A stretch of 64,000 bases of DNA from Pelargonium tetragonum. Taxonomy: Eukaryota > Streptophyta > Magnoliopsida > Geraniales > Geraniaceae. Below the pieces are notes generated by a model, which searched no databases, was not told the DNA's origin, and worked only from the letters and a program-made list of their open reading frames with translations. Positions 27,801-41,980 of this stretch are shown here, in pieces. Position numbers and translations under genes: made by a program. The number at the start of each line of letters is the position of its first letter. Position 1 is the stretch's first letter. The stretch covers positions 1-64,000 of the forward strand of contig JAYMTL010000059.1 in assembly GCA_036897445.1 (NCBI GenBank). The letters run 5' to 3'.

Positions 27801-30756
27801 ATTAATACGAGTTTTGACTATTCGGGTCTTTGCAATAAAAACTTTGGTTTACATCTTTTTTTAGGTTTGAGCTAGTTTTCAAATGGGTTAGTTGACTTAG
27901 ACTTAAATTGAATATATCAAGTAAATGAGTACTCTTAATCAATTCAAAGCATTCAAACATTGGGTAGCGGCTTGTTAGTAGGGTCGAGTCGATAAACGGA
28001 GTAGTCGGATGATTAAAGTTTTTAGATCTAATGCTGAGCGCTGAGCAAGGCAGTGAACTCTTGTAAAAAACCTGAAGGAGAGAGATTTCTAAAGGAATTT
28101 TTCTATAGAACCGAAATTCTTTGCGAAAAAGGAGACTAATATTAGGAAATAGAGCGTAGTATTTATTAAAGAGGCAATCCAGGTAGGTTAGAACTATAAA
28201 AATTTTGAACAGGATTCTGCGAAGAGGGCTTATCTAATTAGCATATGAACTTTCATTTTAAGAAATTTGACATCTGGAACAAACAAGATTATTGGAATAA
28301 AAAATTTTACCTGAAAGTATTGTATAAAAAAAGTAGTTTTAGTGGGAGCTTTTTTTAATTACTTTGCTGAAGTATTTCTACAAAGTCCGACTTGATTTGA
28401 GCTTCCTATTGGATATTGGGACAAAAGTCTAACTTTCAGCATCACTTTTGTTAAAAGTCAAAACTATATAGAATATAAAAGAGAGGGGAATGCAATACAT
28501 TGCCTTATCCCAACCCAACACTTTTGCCTAAGTAAAAAGATGCTATAAATATAAATAGACCTTACCAAACCCTTAAAAATACGCAAAATAGGCAACGCAG
28601 GACTTTATTCTTTCTGTTGTTCTTTGTTCTATCTAAGTTATTCCAACCAAGTTTGTTTTATATAGGTTGATATATTAGTCTCCATTTCTGACTTTGTAGT
28701 ATTTTAATCCAAAGCAAGAGGCTAATGTAAGAGTTTTTACAAATTTACCTTATGCTGGATATTTTCAATTTAAATCAAAACTACTTTTTGTAACTCCTTG
28801 GGATTACAAGGAAGACTTTTATCTAAATGAGAAAGATTTACTCTCATACTAGATAAGTTATAAAACTAAGCTGAGGAGAAAAAGTATCCTATAAAATTCT
28901 TTACAAAGCGCACACATCCACGATTAAATAAAATTGACTAATACTAAAAAAATTTGAATTGACGAGAGCTCCCTATAAGTAAATCCCACTTAAGCCCTAC
29001 AAGATTTTTAGAGAATTCTAGACTAACAAGGAGCACGCGGTTTTTAGCAGAACTCATATCAAAGAGTCTATAACCAGGATAACACGACTCGAACCCACGA
29101 TCAACATATAAGTTATTCTTCAATTTTCCGAAAGTAAACTGGATCTATTTCCTTGTCTAAGTGCTTTTAATCTTCTACAATTCCCATTTATTAAGAAGGT
29201 AGCTATGATACAGAATAGAAAAGTTAAGTCAAGGTTAGTAAGTAGGTGGGGGTTAAGGACTTCTTGCCTAGGACTTTTTTATCTATGTAATAGCTATGAG
29301 GAGCTCTATGGAAAAGACAAAATAACCTAAAACTAGAATCTTGGAAATAATTATACTAGAATTAAGTCTTTTTTTGTATTACAGAAAAAGATTTAAGGAA
29401 TACTATAGACTAAAAAGAAGTTCTGCATAGCTTTTTATCGAAAATCTCTAGAAGGGTCCTTTTTGGATACATAAGGTAACGTGACAAAGATAAAGATATT
29501 TAGAAGGCCCCTATACCCTATAATAGTGAAGCAAAACAAAAAAATATTGTATCAGAATCTACTCTATCTTCTTATTATGTGAGAGTTTATATGATAGAAA
29601 TTTTGAATTATAATTGACTCTATTAGTCGCTTTAGTAACTACCAAATCCCTATTCTCTTGCTATTCATAGAGCTAATCCGGTAAATCTTCTCTCTAAGGG
29701 GCCCTTATTAGTGGGATGTGTCTTCTTTAAATTAATGGGTAAACCTAGACCAAATTAGAGTTCATGCCAGGCTTTAATAAGATAACAAGGAAGCGAAGCT
29801 TCTTTTTCAGTAATTAAATCTTAGATACTAGTTTTACTTGGATTAACAAGACCCCCTCTCTTTAACCCGGGTTTAGTTTTACATTAAAGCCCCCTAAGGT
29901 AACACAATAAGAAGAATTACGGGGACAAATAAAATCCTGGATTAGAGACATAAATAACAATGTGTTCTTAATTAACACTGGTATAAACTAAACTCCCAAA
30001 AACTATATGAATACTATGCTCTCTTTTCTTTTTTTAACGTTTTGCCACAGTCGAAATAAATAATAATATAAAAGAGTCGTCAGTAATAAACTTGAATTAT
30101 GCTCCCCGGCGTAATATAGATTTACCCAACCTCTTTCTAGTCAGGTCCTAAGTTTTTCATTATGTATCTTCGTAAAACTGTAATACAATAAAATAACTTA
30201 TAAAAATCTTTCATAAGCGAAATTTAATATGCACAACCCGATAAAAAAGTCTTTTGTCTTGTTAGGGCTTATTTGACCTAACGCTCTTTGCTCTTACCTG
30301 TCGAAGCCAAAATATATATAAGTTTTATAATATAAGCAGGTTTTAGCTAGTGAATAAAAAAGACTTTATCTGAAGAGGGGTACTAGACATTTAGAAATGA
30401 GACGTATTTATTTTACTAGAATCTGTGACCGAATCCGTAATAGGTATGACAATTTAAATAAAAGATACGATACAAAAAGTTAGCTCAAGATTTCATTAGT
30501 TTATATTTATACTGGTGTTACTTGCTGGAGTTGGTCAGATTTTTTAAGGATCCCTATAAGACAGCTTTTAAAAAGAGGAACCCACAGAAACCTGTCATAC
30601 ACAACTACTTTAGGTTTAGGGGTTTTTATATGAATCTATAGGTATTTTTGCTATCTATTTGGCTTTGAAAAATACTAAATAAGTTATTTGCTTACATTAG
30701 ATTTTTGCCTAAGATAAGAAAAGGTTTTTATTTAGAAATTTAGGAGATACCTATGG

Positions 30757-30776
30757 AATAGAAAAGGGGCCTCTTC
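30757..30776 (+). repeat. Dispersed 20-base repeat, copy 2
   Basis: Identical over 20 bases to 16220-16239, about 14.5 kb away. The flanks are unrelated apart from general A+T richness, which bounds the shared unit closely. Confidence 0.7.
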
Positions 30777-32676
30777 AGTTTCTTTTGAATAAAAAAGTGA
30801 CTTAAAATCTTAATAAAGTCGAACTTCAACCTTCCGTAAAGAATTGCTTTTAAAAGAAAATCTTGACAGTTTAGGCTTATTTACTACATTTCAATCTTGC
30901 ATCCTCTTTTTCTTTATACAGTATTCTTTATACAACAGTAGGATATTCATAGTATAGTTACTTTTTATAAGGGTTCTTCTTAGTTTATCCTTGTTTTCGA
31001 AATTTAGCTTTAATTTAAAATAGCCGGTCTGTCAAATTGAAATTGTTCTAATAAGATAAAAGGCATTCAGAAAAATCAAAGATATATAGCAAATGTAAAA
31101 AGGATTCGTTCTAGATTGAAAAGTCCAAAGCGGGGATTTCTCATAGGTTACTATATTGATCGACTATTACTGCGTCCTAATTTAGCAAAACAAAAGGATA
31201 TAAGAAATTCTAGAGGCATTAACCCTGAGTTAGGGGCTACCCGGGTTACCTTAACGTTATTATGAGATATTCCCTTCAAGAGAACTTTTTGGATTTCTAT
31301 AGGCAAAAGGGCTTCTCCTAAAAACTGAATTTTAAAAGAATACCCGGATATTTTACAGAATAAGGGAATGCCTCTAACGAAAGGAATAACAAAAAACCCC
31401 AGGGATTTGTTACTCAATTTAGCACGAAAACTAAACCCCAGTGTATCTAACTATTCTTTAACGGAAATAAGGATATAGCACCCGATAGAATTACTAAAAA
31501 AAGGCATCCTCAAAGGGAAAACTGCCGCTATAGTACAGACTCAAAAGTTAAGAGATACGTAGCCTCACACGATAAATACACAAACACATACGTTTGTTGG
31601 ACCCCGGAATTTTAGAAAGCCGATTGAAAGTTTCAATCTGACAGCAAAAAGAGCCTTTGACGGAGATTCCTTCCAGCTCAAAAGTCAAATTTAGAAATCG
31701 TGGGCAGGAAATAGTCTTCCAAAAAGAGAGGTAATTCAATTAATATAAAAGATCCATCTAGAAGCTTTGTAATTAGGGGTTGTCATAATTACCTAAAACC
31801 TCTTGTTGCTACTCTTCTTAATGAGTATGCGCAGCAATTTTGACTTTGTCTATAGAAACTTCCACTTAATAAAAAGAGTCCCTAATGTATTTATTCTATG
31901 CCTTTAGCTCCGTTTCAAAGGCTCGTATACATAAAGCATTTGGCAAGTAAAGATAAATAGGTGATACTCTAGGAATAGCAGCTTGAATGAAATAGAAAAT
32001 TCCTGTTTTGAGAAAAAAGAGCTAGTGCTTTGACCTGGATTTTTCCTTAAGGAGGGCCTTATTTTCAGTGCAGGTTTTTTTAGCCTCGTAAGAGGAATTT
32101 AGTATTTTGCAATAACATTAGCCAAAATGAAGTAAAAAGACAGCTTGCAATTACCCGCCAGTAAAACTTTATAGAGCTCCACTGGTGAGTCTGCCGCCGG
32201 TTCAAACCCACTCGTAGTTGAAGCTAAACCAACAAAATTTTAATGTACAAGAACTGAGGGGACCAAGAGCCTTCTTTATAAATTAGTATAAAATAGATAC
32301 AAAGGCTTTATAAGGGCTTCTAGCAAATAAACTTTTAAACAAGTAGAGCCCCTCGTCTAGGAAATCACTACCCTAAAATAGAACAAAACCAGGAACTTCC
32401 CTTTTCATTTAACAGGGTTTTTGATACGTCACTTAAGTAGTGTCTGCTTTCCTTTGCCTGAGCTCAAGGACTTCCTATTAAAAGCAATCCGGGAAATTTG
32501 AGTAAAGCTTGTGGGGCCCTCTTTTGACCATAACTGGGAGGCTCAAACCCATTCAGTTTATTACTAATTTATAGAAATTCTGTGTATCCTTTAGTAGTAT
32601 AGGGTTTTATGGAACACTAAAATTGCACAAAGAGCTATGCCATGAATCCATTAAATCTTAACTATCCCTTTGATTT

Positions 32677-32694
32677 TTCCTAGGAATCCTTGTA
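32677..32694 (+). repeat. Palindrome with CCTTGTA tail
   Basis: The perfect palindrome TTCCTAGGAA (32677-32686) runs directly into TCCTTGTA. The word GGAATCCTTGTA (32683-32694) recurs exactly at 38845-38856. Confidence 0.5.
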
Positions 32695-35334
32695 CTGAAT
32701 TCTAACACAAGACTCTTTTAAGGTTACTGGTTCCTAGAATGTATTAAAAACGCTTGCGCAATTGAGTAGAATTCTGGATTCAATACATTTTGTAGTTGTC
32801 AAAATGAAGTCGGGCATGTAAGAGAGCCTTAAAGTCAAGCAGTTCTCAACGGATTACTGGGGAAAGATTCAAGCCTTAGTACTAGTGCCCGTTTCTGTTA
32901 AACCCGTTTTTACTATACTGTCTGTACCTCATATCATTGAAACCCGCAGCTGCATTTATTATAAAAAAATTTGACTATTAGAGCACTCTAATTCCTCCTT
33001 AACCAATACGAGTTTCTTAACTGCAGTTCAGAAGCGTGACTTTACTCATTTGTACACTAGTATTCTAATGTGACTGAGTCTTACTCTTCTATAAATTTCT
33101 TTTACCGAATAAACAAATAAAAAACCCTTGAGGGAGCTATATGCTATTTCTTTTTATATCCTAGGGGGAACCGGGTCCTTTTAAAAATAGAAAAAGAAGC
33201 TCTAAATTGTTAAGTTTGACATATCCAGAAAGGCATACCCTTCAGAAGGCAAATATTAAAAAACCCAGATGACTTCCCAGAAAAGGGGTACTCCTCGATT
33301 TTGCGCTATTCTTGGGCATTTTAAAACTAGGCTAGGGGGGCTTTCTTAAAGTGATTAGCTTGACCTCTGCCTATGCTAGGTTCGTATCTAAGTGAAGAAC
33401 TAAAGTGGGGTATCGTTACAGGAAAAACTTAAAAAAGAATTCAGAATACTAGATACTAGAGTCTTGGTTTTATTAAAAATTTTTAGCACTAAGAAAGACA
33501 AAGTTTAATAAAAGCACCCTCCGCGGTTAAAGAAGGGACGAGGCCTTATCAATTACTTTTTAGGTAGAGAGCGGGAATGCTTTTTTTTAGTTTTTCTACT
33601 CTTAGGGTAAGCTACTCGGTTCGGGAAGCTAAAGAAGATACAAAGGATTTTGAAGCTACTTGAGTGGAAATCTCTTATAGCGCGGGACATTTAGATCTTA
33701 CTCTTATAATTTTCAAAACTTGGCAATCCTAAAAAGCATATCGTGACATAACGATATAAAGAAAAGGGCGGCTTCTTACCTAATTAACATTATACGGCAA
33801 ATTTAAGACGGGGCTCTATCGGCAGTTAAGTAGGGTTTCCTTAGAGCGAGTTCTTCTTTCACTGCTTGAGCCTAATATCGACAATTTCACTCCATTCTGA
33901 TTTTTGATATACAAAACAAAGAGTATACTTACTTATAGTGAACATTTTTGACTTGATTGCCTAACCCTTCCCTGTATCTTATTTCTTTCAGCTCTTTTTA
34001 GATCTACCTTTTATGTTACTAAAGGGCTCGTGCCGAGTTATATAGCTTCTATTTATTATGTAACAAGGCTTACCTGCGGGAACAAATTCTTTTTTAGAGG
34101 ATACCGCTTGTAATAAACAGATTTTTAAAGACAATAAAGAAAAAGGAACTCCGATACTTAATCCCCTAACCCTAATATAGGCCGAAGCAGAAACAGGTAA
34201 TTAAGGCGCCTGGAAAGCACACTTAGCCTTAAAGCGTAACTTTGAATTTTTTTAATTAAATTAGTTGGGGTTTTGTCAAGTTATTCTTTTATTTAGGATT
34301 AGGTTATTAATTAAAGTCCTAAGTAGTCCAGGAAACTGGCAAAGAATTTCATTCAAATTCATTTGGATCTCTAACTGTTTAGAGAATTCGAACTGATTCA
34401 GCAAGATTTCCTAAAGCTGTAAAAGAATAGAAAGTCTTGGCTAAGAATCCGGCAAGAACAAAGATGTCAGGACTGCCGAAGGGATTACCTCTTTAATTGA
34501 CTTTCTTTCCTGTAAAACATATTAAAATCTTTAAGTGTTCTAGGATCAGTTACTTTTTGGGTACTCCTATTCTAAGTTTAAGTCAAAACAATTTCCTTTT
34601 TAGTGTATTTAGATTTGAGCCTTTCTTAATCTTATACTACTGGATTTTTTGGAAGGTTCACAGAGATTTAAAAAGAATTTACGTGTCTAAGTCTCTTTAT
34701 AAACTTTTATAACCTAACTGCCTTGAAATTAATTACTTACCGATGCCCCGTTAGAGCGGGGTAGCTATATCAAAAGAGTCTGCTTATACATAATTAGTAC
34801 TTGTGTACTATGCTTATTAGGGTCTTCTCTAACCTCCCCATTGATTTTGTATTAGGTTAGTGTATACTGTCTCTCTATACACAAGGGAACTCTTAATCTT
34901 GTTTGGAATTCCACTGCTTTTATTAAAAAGGATTCCTACACTCTCGGGTTTCTATTTATATACCTAGCCGGATAAGCGTAAAGAACTACAAATACATAAG
35001 CAGTAATTATAAGGCGGGCTTCACAAATTGCAGGATTTGGATAGGTTTAAGAGATCCTCCGTAGTCAAGAAATTTGTTTCTAATTCCTGACAGTTTTGAG
35101 TTTTTTACGTCGGGTTATCAGGATTTTTTACTCAGGATACTTGCACTTGTGGGGTATTTAAAAGGGGTGGTTTTGCTTAGATTGAAATTACGAATTTGAC
35201 GCGAGATCCTTTTTGAATCCCTATCCCGCCGGGGGTCTCCGGTTCTAAAATACTACTTATTCCTTTCTTTTTACTAATTCAATTCATAAGAAGAATACGT
35301 TTTGTATGAAACTTGAGTTCGTACTTTATACTTT

Positions 35335-35386
35335 AGATTTAAGAAAAGATTTAAGAAAAAGTAGCTTTTATGTCTTGTATCTTGTA
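35335..35386. repeat. Two small perfect tandem duplications close together
   Basis: A 12-base unit is duplicated at 35335-35346 and 35347-35358, and a 7-base unit (TCTTGTA) at 35373-35379 and 35380-35386. Both are perfect two-copy duplications, so they look recent compared with the diverged clusters. Confidence 0.6.
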
Positions 35387-38300
35387 TAAGTTATAGCTGC
35401 CCGTTTGTAGGAGGCAGCATAAAAACGTTGAGAGTGGAGAATATCTGCAGTAAGCACTTTACCTACTTAGAAACAGAAGCTACTATTCTAATGAAAAACT
35501 TTCTAGGGGTTGCCCTAGAGCCCCGGCCCCTAACTTCTTATTGCCCTTCTACACGTAACATTTTCCAAGAATTGAGGAGAGTCCTACGAGCTATTCTTAC
35601 TTGTCCAGCACTCACTCAAAGAGGTTTATTGTAATAAGGTCCGAAACTTTGAAGAGCTTGTAATATTAATAGAGTATAATAAAGAGGAGTGCTTTATTTC
35701 TTTGTCAAGAAGTTGTACCCATAAAATGTGCACTCCGCCTATAAATAGCAAACTTACTAACTTGCTTGGGAACTAAAATCTATAATATAAAAAAAGGAAG
35801 ATAAAAGACTAAAAAGATTTGAAACGGTAGAGGTGGGTGTTCTACTGCTTGAGCTGGTAACGGATACTTAATAACCTTAAAAACTAAGTGAATCCTCCTT
35901 GGACGCCTCCGGCAATTAAAACTTGTTATACAACTTATGTTTATGTCCTTCCTTTTCCTTTTGTTGGGGCTCTGTACAACTACTTTTTCTATTACAAATC
36001 TGATACAAGGCTTGGCATTTTATTGCATTCTACTACGAAGATTCTTTTTTATATGGATTCCAAGAGTTTTGTTCATGAGTTTTTTTAGGCGCTATTAAAA
36101 GCTGATAAAGTAAGAGACCTCTTAAAGGCAGAAAAAGTTTTCCATCGCTATCCTGGGTTTTCATAGGGCTAAACGTAGCTTTGGTTTCCAGGTATATCAC
36201 GGGGTTTCTTTGTTTTTAGAAACCAAAAAGGATTCCTTTATGAAATTTTTTACGAAACTCTATGCATATCACTAGCGAACTGAAAAACCTTTAGTATTTT
36301 TTATTGTCGAGCTAACACTACCCCAAAAGACTCCTAATTTTATCCATTATTATTAAAGTGTTGCCTTTAGAACTAAAGCTTCTTAAGAAAAAAATTTCCT
36401 ATTCTTAGGCAGTTAAAAACGGAGTTACTGTAGAGTATTACAGCAAAAGAAAATATCTTGTAGAAGTGAGTAAATTCCAGTTGTATTCCTTTTTTATAAG
36501 TTACTGAGTACGGTCAGGAATTAGCAAGCAATAAGTGTGAGAAACGGATACCCATAATATATTGAAAGTCTCTTTTTTTTTATTTCAGGGTTTGTCAATT
36601 TCGCTTAAATCTGTAAGAACTGCTATCCAATTTAGATATGAAATTGAATACTTAATACTTCAAGAGAGTCCCCAAGTTATTGAGGATTTCCTTGTATTTA
36701 AGGTAGAACACCTAAGCTACAATAGGTCTCCTCGGCAATCCTATTGACTTCGCTTTCCGCCTCACTAATGAAAGATATAGTATGCAATAAAGTTAGAAAA
36801 TTCTTCATTGGGAATATAAAAACCCGCCAATATCCCCTTTATAATGTATAACTTTTTACGCTGCATTTATAAATTAACTGGAGAAACATTAAGTTACTGG
36901 CAAATTACTACAATACAAATATTCTTGAACTTCGCCGCTTTTGTTGTACTTAATTGTAATGAAAATTTTTTACTCAGATCAGATAAGTTGATATTATTAG
37001 TTTCAAAAACTATAAGGATACTTGACAAATAGTACATTAATTCCACGAAATATTACCCCAGGCCGTGCGCTTCTAAGGTAAGGTAGGAGTTACCGTGTCT
37101 TTTAAAAAGCCCTTTTAGCTTGCGGTAATAAAAAAAGAAACTTGTCGGCTATCCACTAGTTCACAAAAAAAGAGGAATGTACAAACCCTATTGACTAGAG
37201 TTTAAAAGAAGTTCTTAATCAAAGCGAAGAGGTAAAAGCTACTATCAACATTTAGCAACACAAAGCTATTTAAGGTAAACAGGATACGCCTAGTCCGAAA
37301 ATCTACACAACACATTAGGGGATAGTCTTATTTCAAAAGAGTTTAAATGTAAGAGATTTCTCAGGCCCGTACTAAATAGAAGTAAAAAGACCCCTTAATT
37401 AAGAGAGGATTTGGTGAAAGATATAGATATTGGTTACTGATATGGATTGACTTTATTATATTAAGAAGAAAGCTCTATACGGAAGACCTTTATTTCTTAA
37501 TTGAACTTACCTTAAGTTTTCTATTACTAATACAGTAAATCCTCTATTTGTTAGGGAAGCTTTATTGATTAAAGAGATTTCCTTGTTTTGTACAATAAAG
37601 CTTTAGATAAAGAAAGAATTGAAATCTACCCTGTAAGTCAATTTTGAAGTGAAATTCAACTATAGGATCTCTGTTGACTTCTTTCATTCAAGGCAAACCA
37701 AGTATAGAATCTCCGGAAACCCCGGGTTCAAGTCCCATATTATATAATAGATACTGACACTGGAATGCATTTTCTTTTGTTAACTTCCCGAGCAGTTGAG
37801 TAGTGAGGCACATAACATAAACTTAAATGAAAAATTCCTCCAGATTTTGTACTCCGTTGAGCGAGTTTATTTAAAAGAATTAATATGAAATTCCTGTTTC
37901 TTAGAGACTTGCTATTCTATACGCATATTTCAGATCTTTAAACTTAAAGCCAAGAGTAGTATAACCTATGCTATAAACTAAAAAGTCGTTGAGAATTCCT
38001 ATAGAGGAGACCCCTCTAATAAAAGAAACCAAAATGAACCCTTAATTTCAGATGTAAAAAACCTTGTGCAATTCCCTCGAATTAGAAATTTCTTACTACC
38101 GAAAGGCTTTATTAGGATATCCCTGTAAATTCCAAGCACTCTATAACAGTAACTTTTTTATACCTGCATCTCCTCAAGCGTACCTTAAAAAATTCTGACT
38201 CTAGAAAAAGGAGATTTAGTTCTAAGTTTCTAAGTCTTGACTTGAGAGGTTTTCTCTACAATTTTGTAATTCTTTTTATTCCTAATAAGTTTTACAGTTT

Positions 38301-38834
38301 ATTTACTTTATATAGAATTAAGAAATTTCTTACATTCAGTAAGCGGGTCTACCTTGACTTGCTCTTAAAGTGTAAATAATCATACCTTTAGGCCTAAGAG
38401 ATTCCTGGCTCAATTTCGAGTTATGGGGTTCTTATTACTTGTATAATCCAAGTTTTGTAAGTCAAGTTACAGGATTGCTAAACACTTCTTTTTCTTTACC
38501 AATCTCTTCTAAAAACCCCTTGAATGTATATACTACTTGCTTGAACTTTCTCTAAGTGCTCCCCTTTTTTAGCTGTTCTTTACTTGATCATATTTATGAT
38601 ATTACCTGCCCTCACAAAAGCGGTTAGATGTAACAAGGGAACTTGTTTTGAAGTGTCCCGAGACAGGTTAGGGAGTCTCTCGCTTAGAAATGCAAAAAAT
38701 CTATAGTATATTATCGGTATTATCGGGAAGCTAATAGGAAACTACGTTAGGGTCATACTAAATTCAATCTTCGAAAAATTGTCCGAATAGCCTAAGTCAA
38801 TGAGTATTTCTTTTGGTTGGTATATAGTATTTCC

Positions 38835-38856
38835 CCCTTTAAAGGGAATCCTTGTA
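38835..38856 (+). repeat. Palindrome with CCTTGTA tail
   Basis: The perfect 12-base palindrome CCCTTTAAAGGG (38835-38846) overlaps GGAATCCTTGTA (38845-38856), the same tail as at 32683-32694. Confidence 0.5.
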
Positions 38857-39003
38857 TAATACGTCAAATTTGAATTTTCTTATACGTGAGAGCCTCCTTT
38901 CAAATCAAAGAATGGAGACCCCACTTAGTCTTTAACTTTCATACCAGAGTACTTTGATCATTATGAAGTTAATCTGTAACAATATACTTTATCTATTTCA
39001 AGT

Positions 39004-39024
39004 AACAAGAGCCCCTTTTTATAA
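39004..39024 (-). repeat. Cluster-family copy, minus orientation
   Basis: On the minus strand this reads TTATA, an A-run, GGGGCTC, then TTGTT. The similar minus-strand copy at 46653-46670 reads TATAAAGGGGCTTGTAAC. Together they show the left (TATA, A-run) and right (TTGTA/TTGTT) ends of the family. Confidence 0.5.
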
Positions 39025-41980
39025 AAATGATATAAAAGCAAGACTTTCATTTCTAGTTCTAAAACTAGCATCCTATTTTGACCTTTGATGGTGGAGATGA
39101 CACCCTAAACTTTCCAGAGGAAACCGGGATTGAGTAAGAAATTTGTTAGAACTGAGTATTAATAAGACATTCCATTATAGCTAAACAGGGTTTCTATAAA
39201 TCAAAAGTAGACTCTAACTAGATAATTGTATTAGGATAGGACAGGGCCTTTTTTTCTATGTTTCCCAGTTAAATTCTCAGTCTTTTACGCGTTGGAGGTT
39301 AGGAACCCGTTACTGTACTCCATCTTACCTTCAAAAAGACTCCAATTAAAGCCTCTTACATTTAGCTTTGGGTCTAAAAGGAGTAAAAAGCAAGAAATTA
39401 GGATACCCTTTTCCTAGGGATTTCACTATCGCATGGGCTTTTCTTACTTTTAGAAGGAAACTTCGGGAATCTTGGGAATTTCAAAACCAAGTTACTGTCT
39501 GTATTACTATTATAAGAAATTTTTTGAGTAAAGGGAGGGGGATAAAAAAGGAAAGTTTAGTACCAATCTCGGTCGTTAAGTTTTTGCTGTCCAGGCTTTT
39601 TGAGATAGAAAGGAAATTTTTTTACAAGCAAGAGAATGCCTTATAAGTTAGCTTTGCTAGTTATAGAAGTTTCTTAATAAATAGGGATTCATAATCTTCC
39701 ATATGCATCAATCTCCGAGTTCCACCCTATCCTAAATGTAGTCGAAAGTCACTTTACACCCCTTTACTAAGAGGTGAGACATTACCTGCCCTGTGCTGCT
39801 TTGTGTTTACCAATAGACATATGATACGAAAGTAGTTTTGGTTGGAGCAATTCTTTTTCTGAGCTCTGCTTTTATAGGGTGCCTGAAAATAGTGTGCACC
39901 CAAGGCTTAATAGCTGGGTATACGAAGAGTCTAATCTAAGCTTTTCCCTACGGCAAAATAAGAAGTAGATCCGGAAATTTTTTAATGACGAGTAATAGAC
40001 AAAAGATTCTTCTTAGAGCTAACTACTTTTTGGGACTTATTCTCGGCGGTTCAGAACGGGCTACCCATATATAAACTACAACCTCCCCCAAAACTCGAGT
40101 TAAAAAGCCTTAAAAAAACATGAGTACTCGTTCGTAACCCTTGAATAAAGAAAATCTCGGCAATAACAAAGCATAAGGCTCAAGAAACCTCTAGAAAGAC
40201 CTCATACAAAAAAAGATTCTGAAACTTAGGACTTATCAATTATAAGACTCTAAAAAGAACTAAACCTCTCGTAAAGGACCCCTTAATTTAACCAACAGCA
40301 GTAAAAGTTAGTTTACAAGGATAGCAATTACTTAATAGTAAGCTGTTTCCCGGGCACCCTCTCCTTTCTTTGGTAGTTTATCAACGAAAGGGGTTTTAAG
40401 TAACCCACAACGCATCCAGCCAAAAAGAAAGCCTGCTCTCTAATTTAGCCTTGATTGTATTATTGTATTTTAGTATTTTATAGTAACTGAGGAGGGGTTG
40501 CAAATAGTAATAGAAGGGTGCGTGTGCTTTTGACCTCTGTTCCCCTATTCCTACTTCTACTAACTATCTCTCGCATGTATCCTAGTGTAACAGTCGCTAC
40601 AAAATCGTCTATCTTTGTATAAGACTTTTTTTTTTATTTAATATACATGTACATGAGAAAGCTTGAGTAACCCAAAAGTATAGCTCTGATTTACGACTAC
40701 TTTTTATTCTTATCTTAGTGGGTATCCAGGGTTTAGAAGAACATGAAAAAAGCTCGCGGAAAAGTCCGTAAAGATCTTTTCAAAACTATACAACTTAACC
40801 AATCTTGGAACATAATATGTTATTCCAATTAAAGAATTTCAAAAAAATTACGAATTCGAAAAATCCCTTCAATATCATTTGTAAATTAAAAAGGCATCTT
40901 TTGGGGTAGTTTAAACAAAGAATTTCTGTATACCGACGGGTCGCTTATAACCTAGTACTGGGTTTTCTATATATAATAGAAGAGTGTTCCGTGTTATTTT
41001 GCAGTTACGAAACCTTAGGCAAATAGCATTCCTATGGGTTATGAGTTTACGCGCTTACTTTTATACTTATCAAGATTTCTACAGCTAGTACGGGATCTAG
41101 TTTTGAGAACATTTAACTCGTATTAATCAACACTGAGGCTCTCTTAACGGGTGCGTAAGTCACGAGTTTGAACTCTTAATTCTAAGTATTTGGAACGCTG
41201 TAATTAGAGGGTAGTTAAAGATTAAATAAAGTACCTTTTCTAAGGAATTCTATGCTAAAACCTAACTTTTATTTATAAAATCCCGCATTCCCCAAACAAA
41301 GAACTGTACAGAAATACGCAGTTCCTCCCCCTTCCTTTTTAAACCTGGAATCTTTTTGAACTACTAAGCCCCTTTCCTTTCTTATCCTAACAAGGCTAAA
41401 GCTCTCGCAGGGGTAGGGCAGCATTACTTACAAAACTCCTCTCGAGCCAGTATGGCACTAATACCCGGAGCAAATCTTTCTTTTTGGGATCCTTTTTATT
41501 TTATAGTCAAAATGCTACCTAATATATTATTTTGAAAATTCCCCGTTTCTAAAAGGTTTTAGTGCATTCCTTTAATTGTTAAGCTGCTGGAGCACCCTTT
41601 TTGCATTATAGTCCCTAACTCATATGCCTTTTCGTATAAACTACAAAAAAGGATATTTTCTATAACCGTAATGGTAAAGATATTAAAAGAAAATTTCTTT
41701 ATAGGCAGTCCTTAAGGCAAGCTTTCGCAAATATTTTCAAAAAACCTCCTGAATATAGAATTCCCTTTTGTTAACCTGTACATAAACTTCATGGGTTTTC
41801 TGCTATAAAATAGGAACCTTTCAATGTCTCAAATATAAAATTTGTTATTTTTTATACGATAAGAAGTTAAAAGGAAAACCTTATACAAAGTATTTGAAAA
41901 TGCTTGCTAGTTCAGAATATCCTGATATCCAAAAGTTAGATATAGACACATTCTGCACTCGGTTATATTAGTAAAGAAGG

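Larger units (their letters stand above)
18641..30700. other. Gene-free DNA with G/C clusters
   Basis: No gene is supported. Cluster-family copies include GGACTCC cores at 22713-22719, 24320-24326 and 24581-24587, a CCTGTAA-ended copy at 25344-25358, and a minus-orientation copy at 24802-24814. A very A+T-rich spot at about 25661-25684 contains the palindrome ATTATATAAT (25667-25676). The open frames of 60-90 codons here are unremarkable. Confidence 0.45.
30701..41980. other. Gene-free DNA with G/C clusters and two small tandem duplications
   Basis: No gene is supported. Noted sites are the second copy of the 20-base repeat (30757-30776), a palindrome with a CCTTGTA tail at 32677-32694, tandem duplications at 35335-35386, a cluster copy at 36224-36238, a palindromic copy at 38835-38856, a minus-orientation copy at 39004-39024, and a run of ten T at 40626-40635. 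A plus frame open from 39350 to 39646 has no recognisable motif. Confidence 0.45.

Noticed and set aside
29081-29100. Minus-strand GGGTTCGAGTC-like T-arm
   Set aside because: The stem does not pair beyond one or two bases, and no anticodon stem-loop is found at the right distance.
32199-32209. GGTTCAAACCC, another possible tRNA T-arm
   Set aside because: Only two pairs close the loop, and the rest of a cloverleaf is absent.
36572-36588. Pyrimidine tract plus TTTCAG resembling a 3' splice site
   Set aside because: No paired 5' splice site or flanking exon could be supported, and T-runs ending in CAG are expected by chance here.
37724-37735. T-arm-like GGGTTCAAGTCCC, suggesting a tRNA
   Set aside because: Only three stem pairs form around the loop, and no matching anticodon, D or acceptor stem is visible upstream.
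39350-39646. Plus-strand open frame of about 99 codons, from a stop to a stop
   Set aside because: It starts only at a TTG, has no family motif, and looks like a chance frame.
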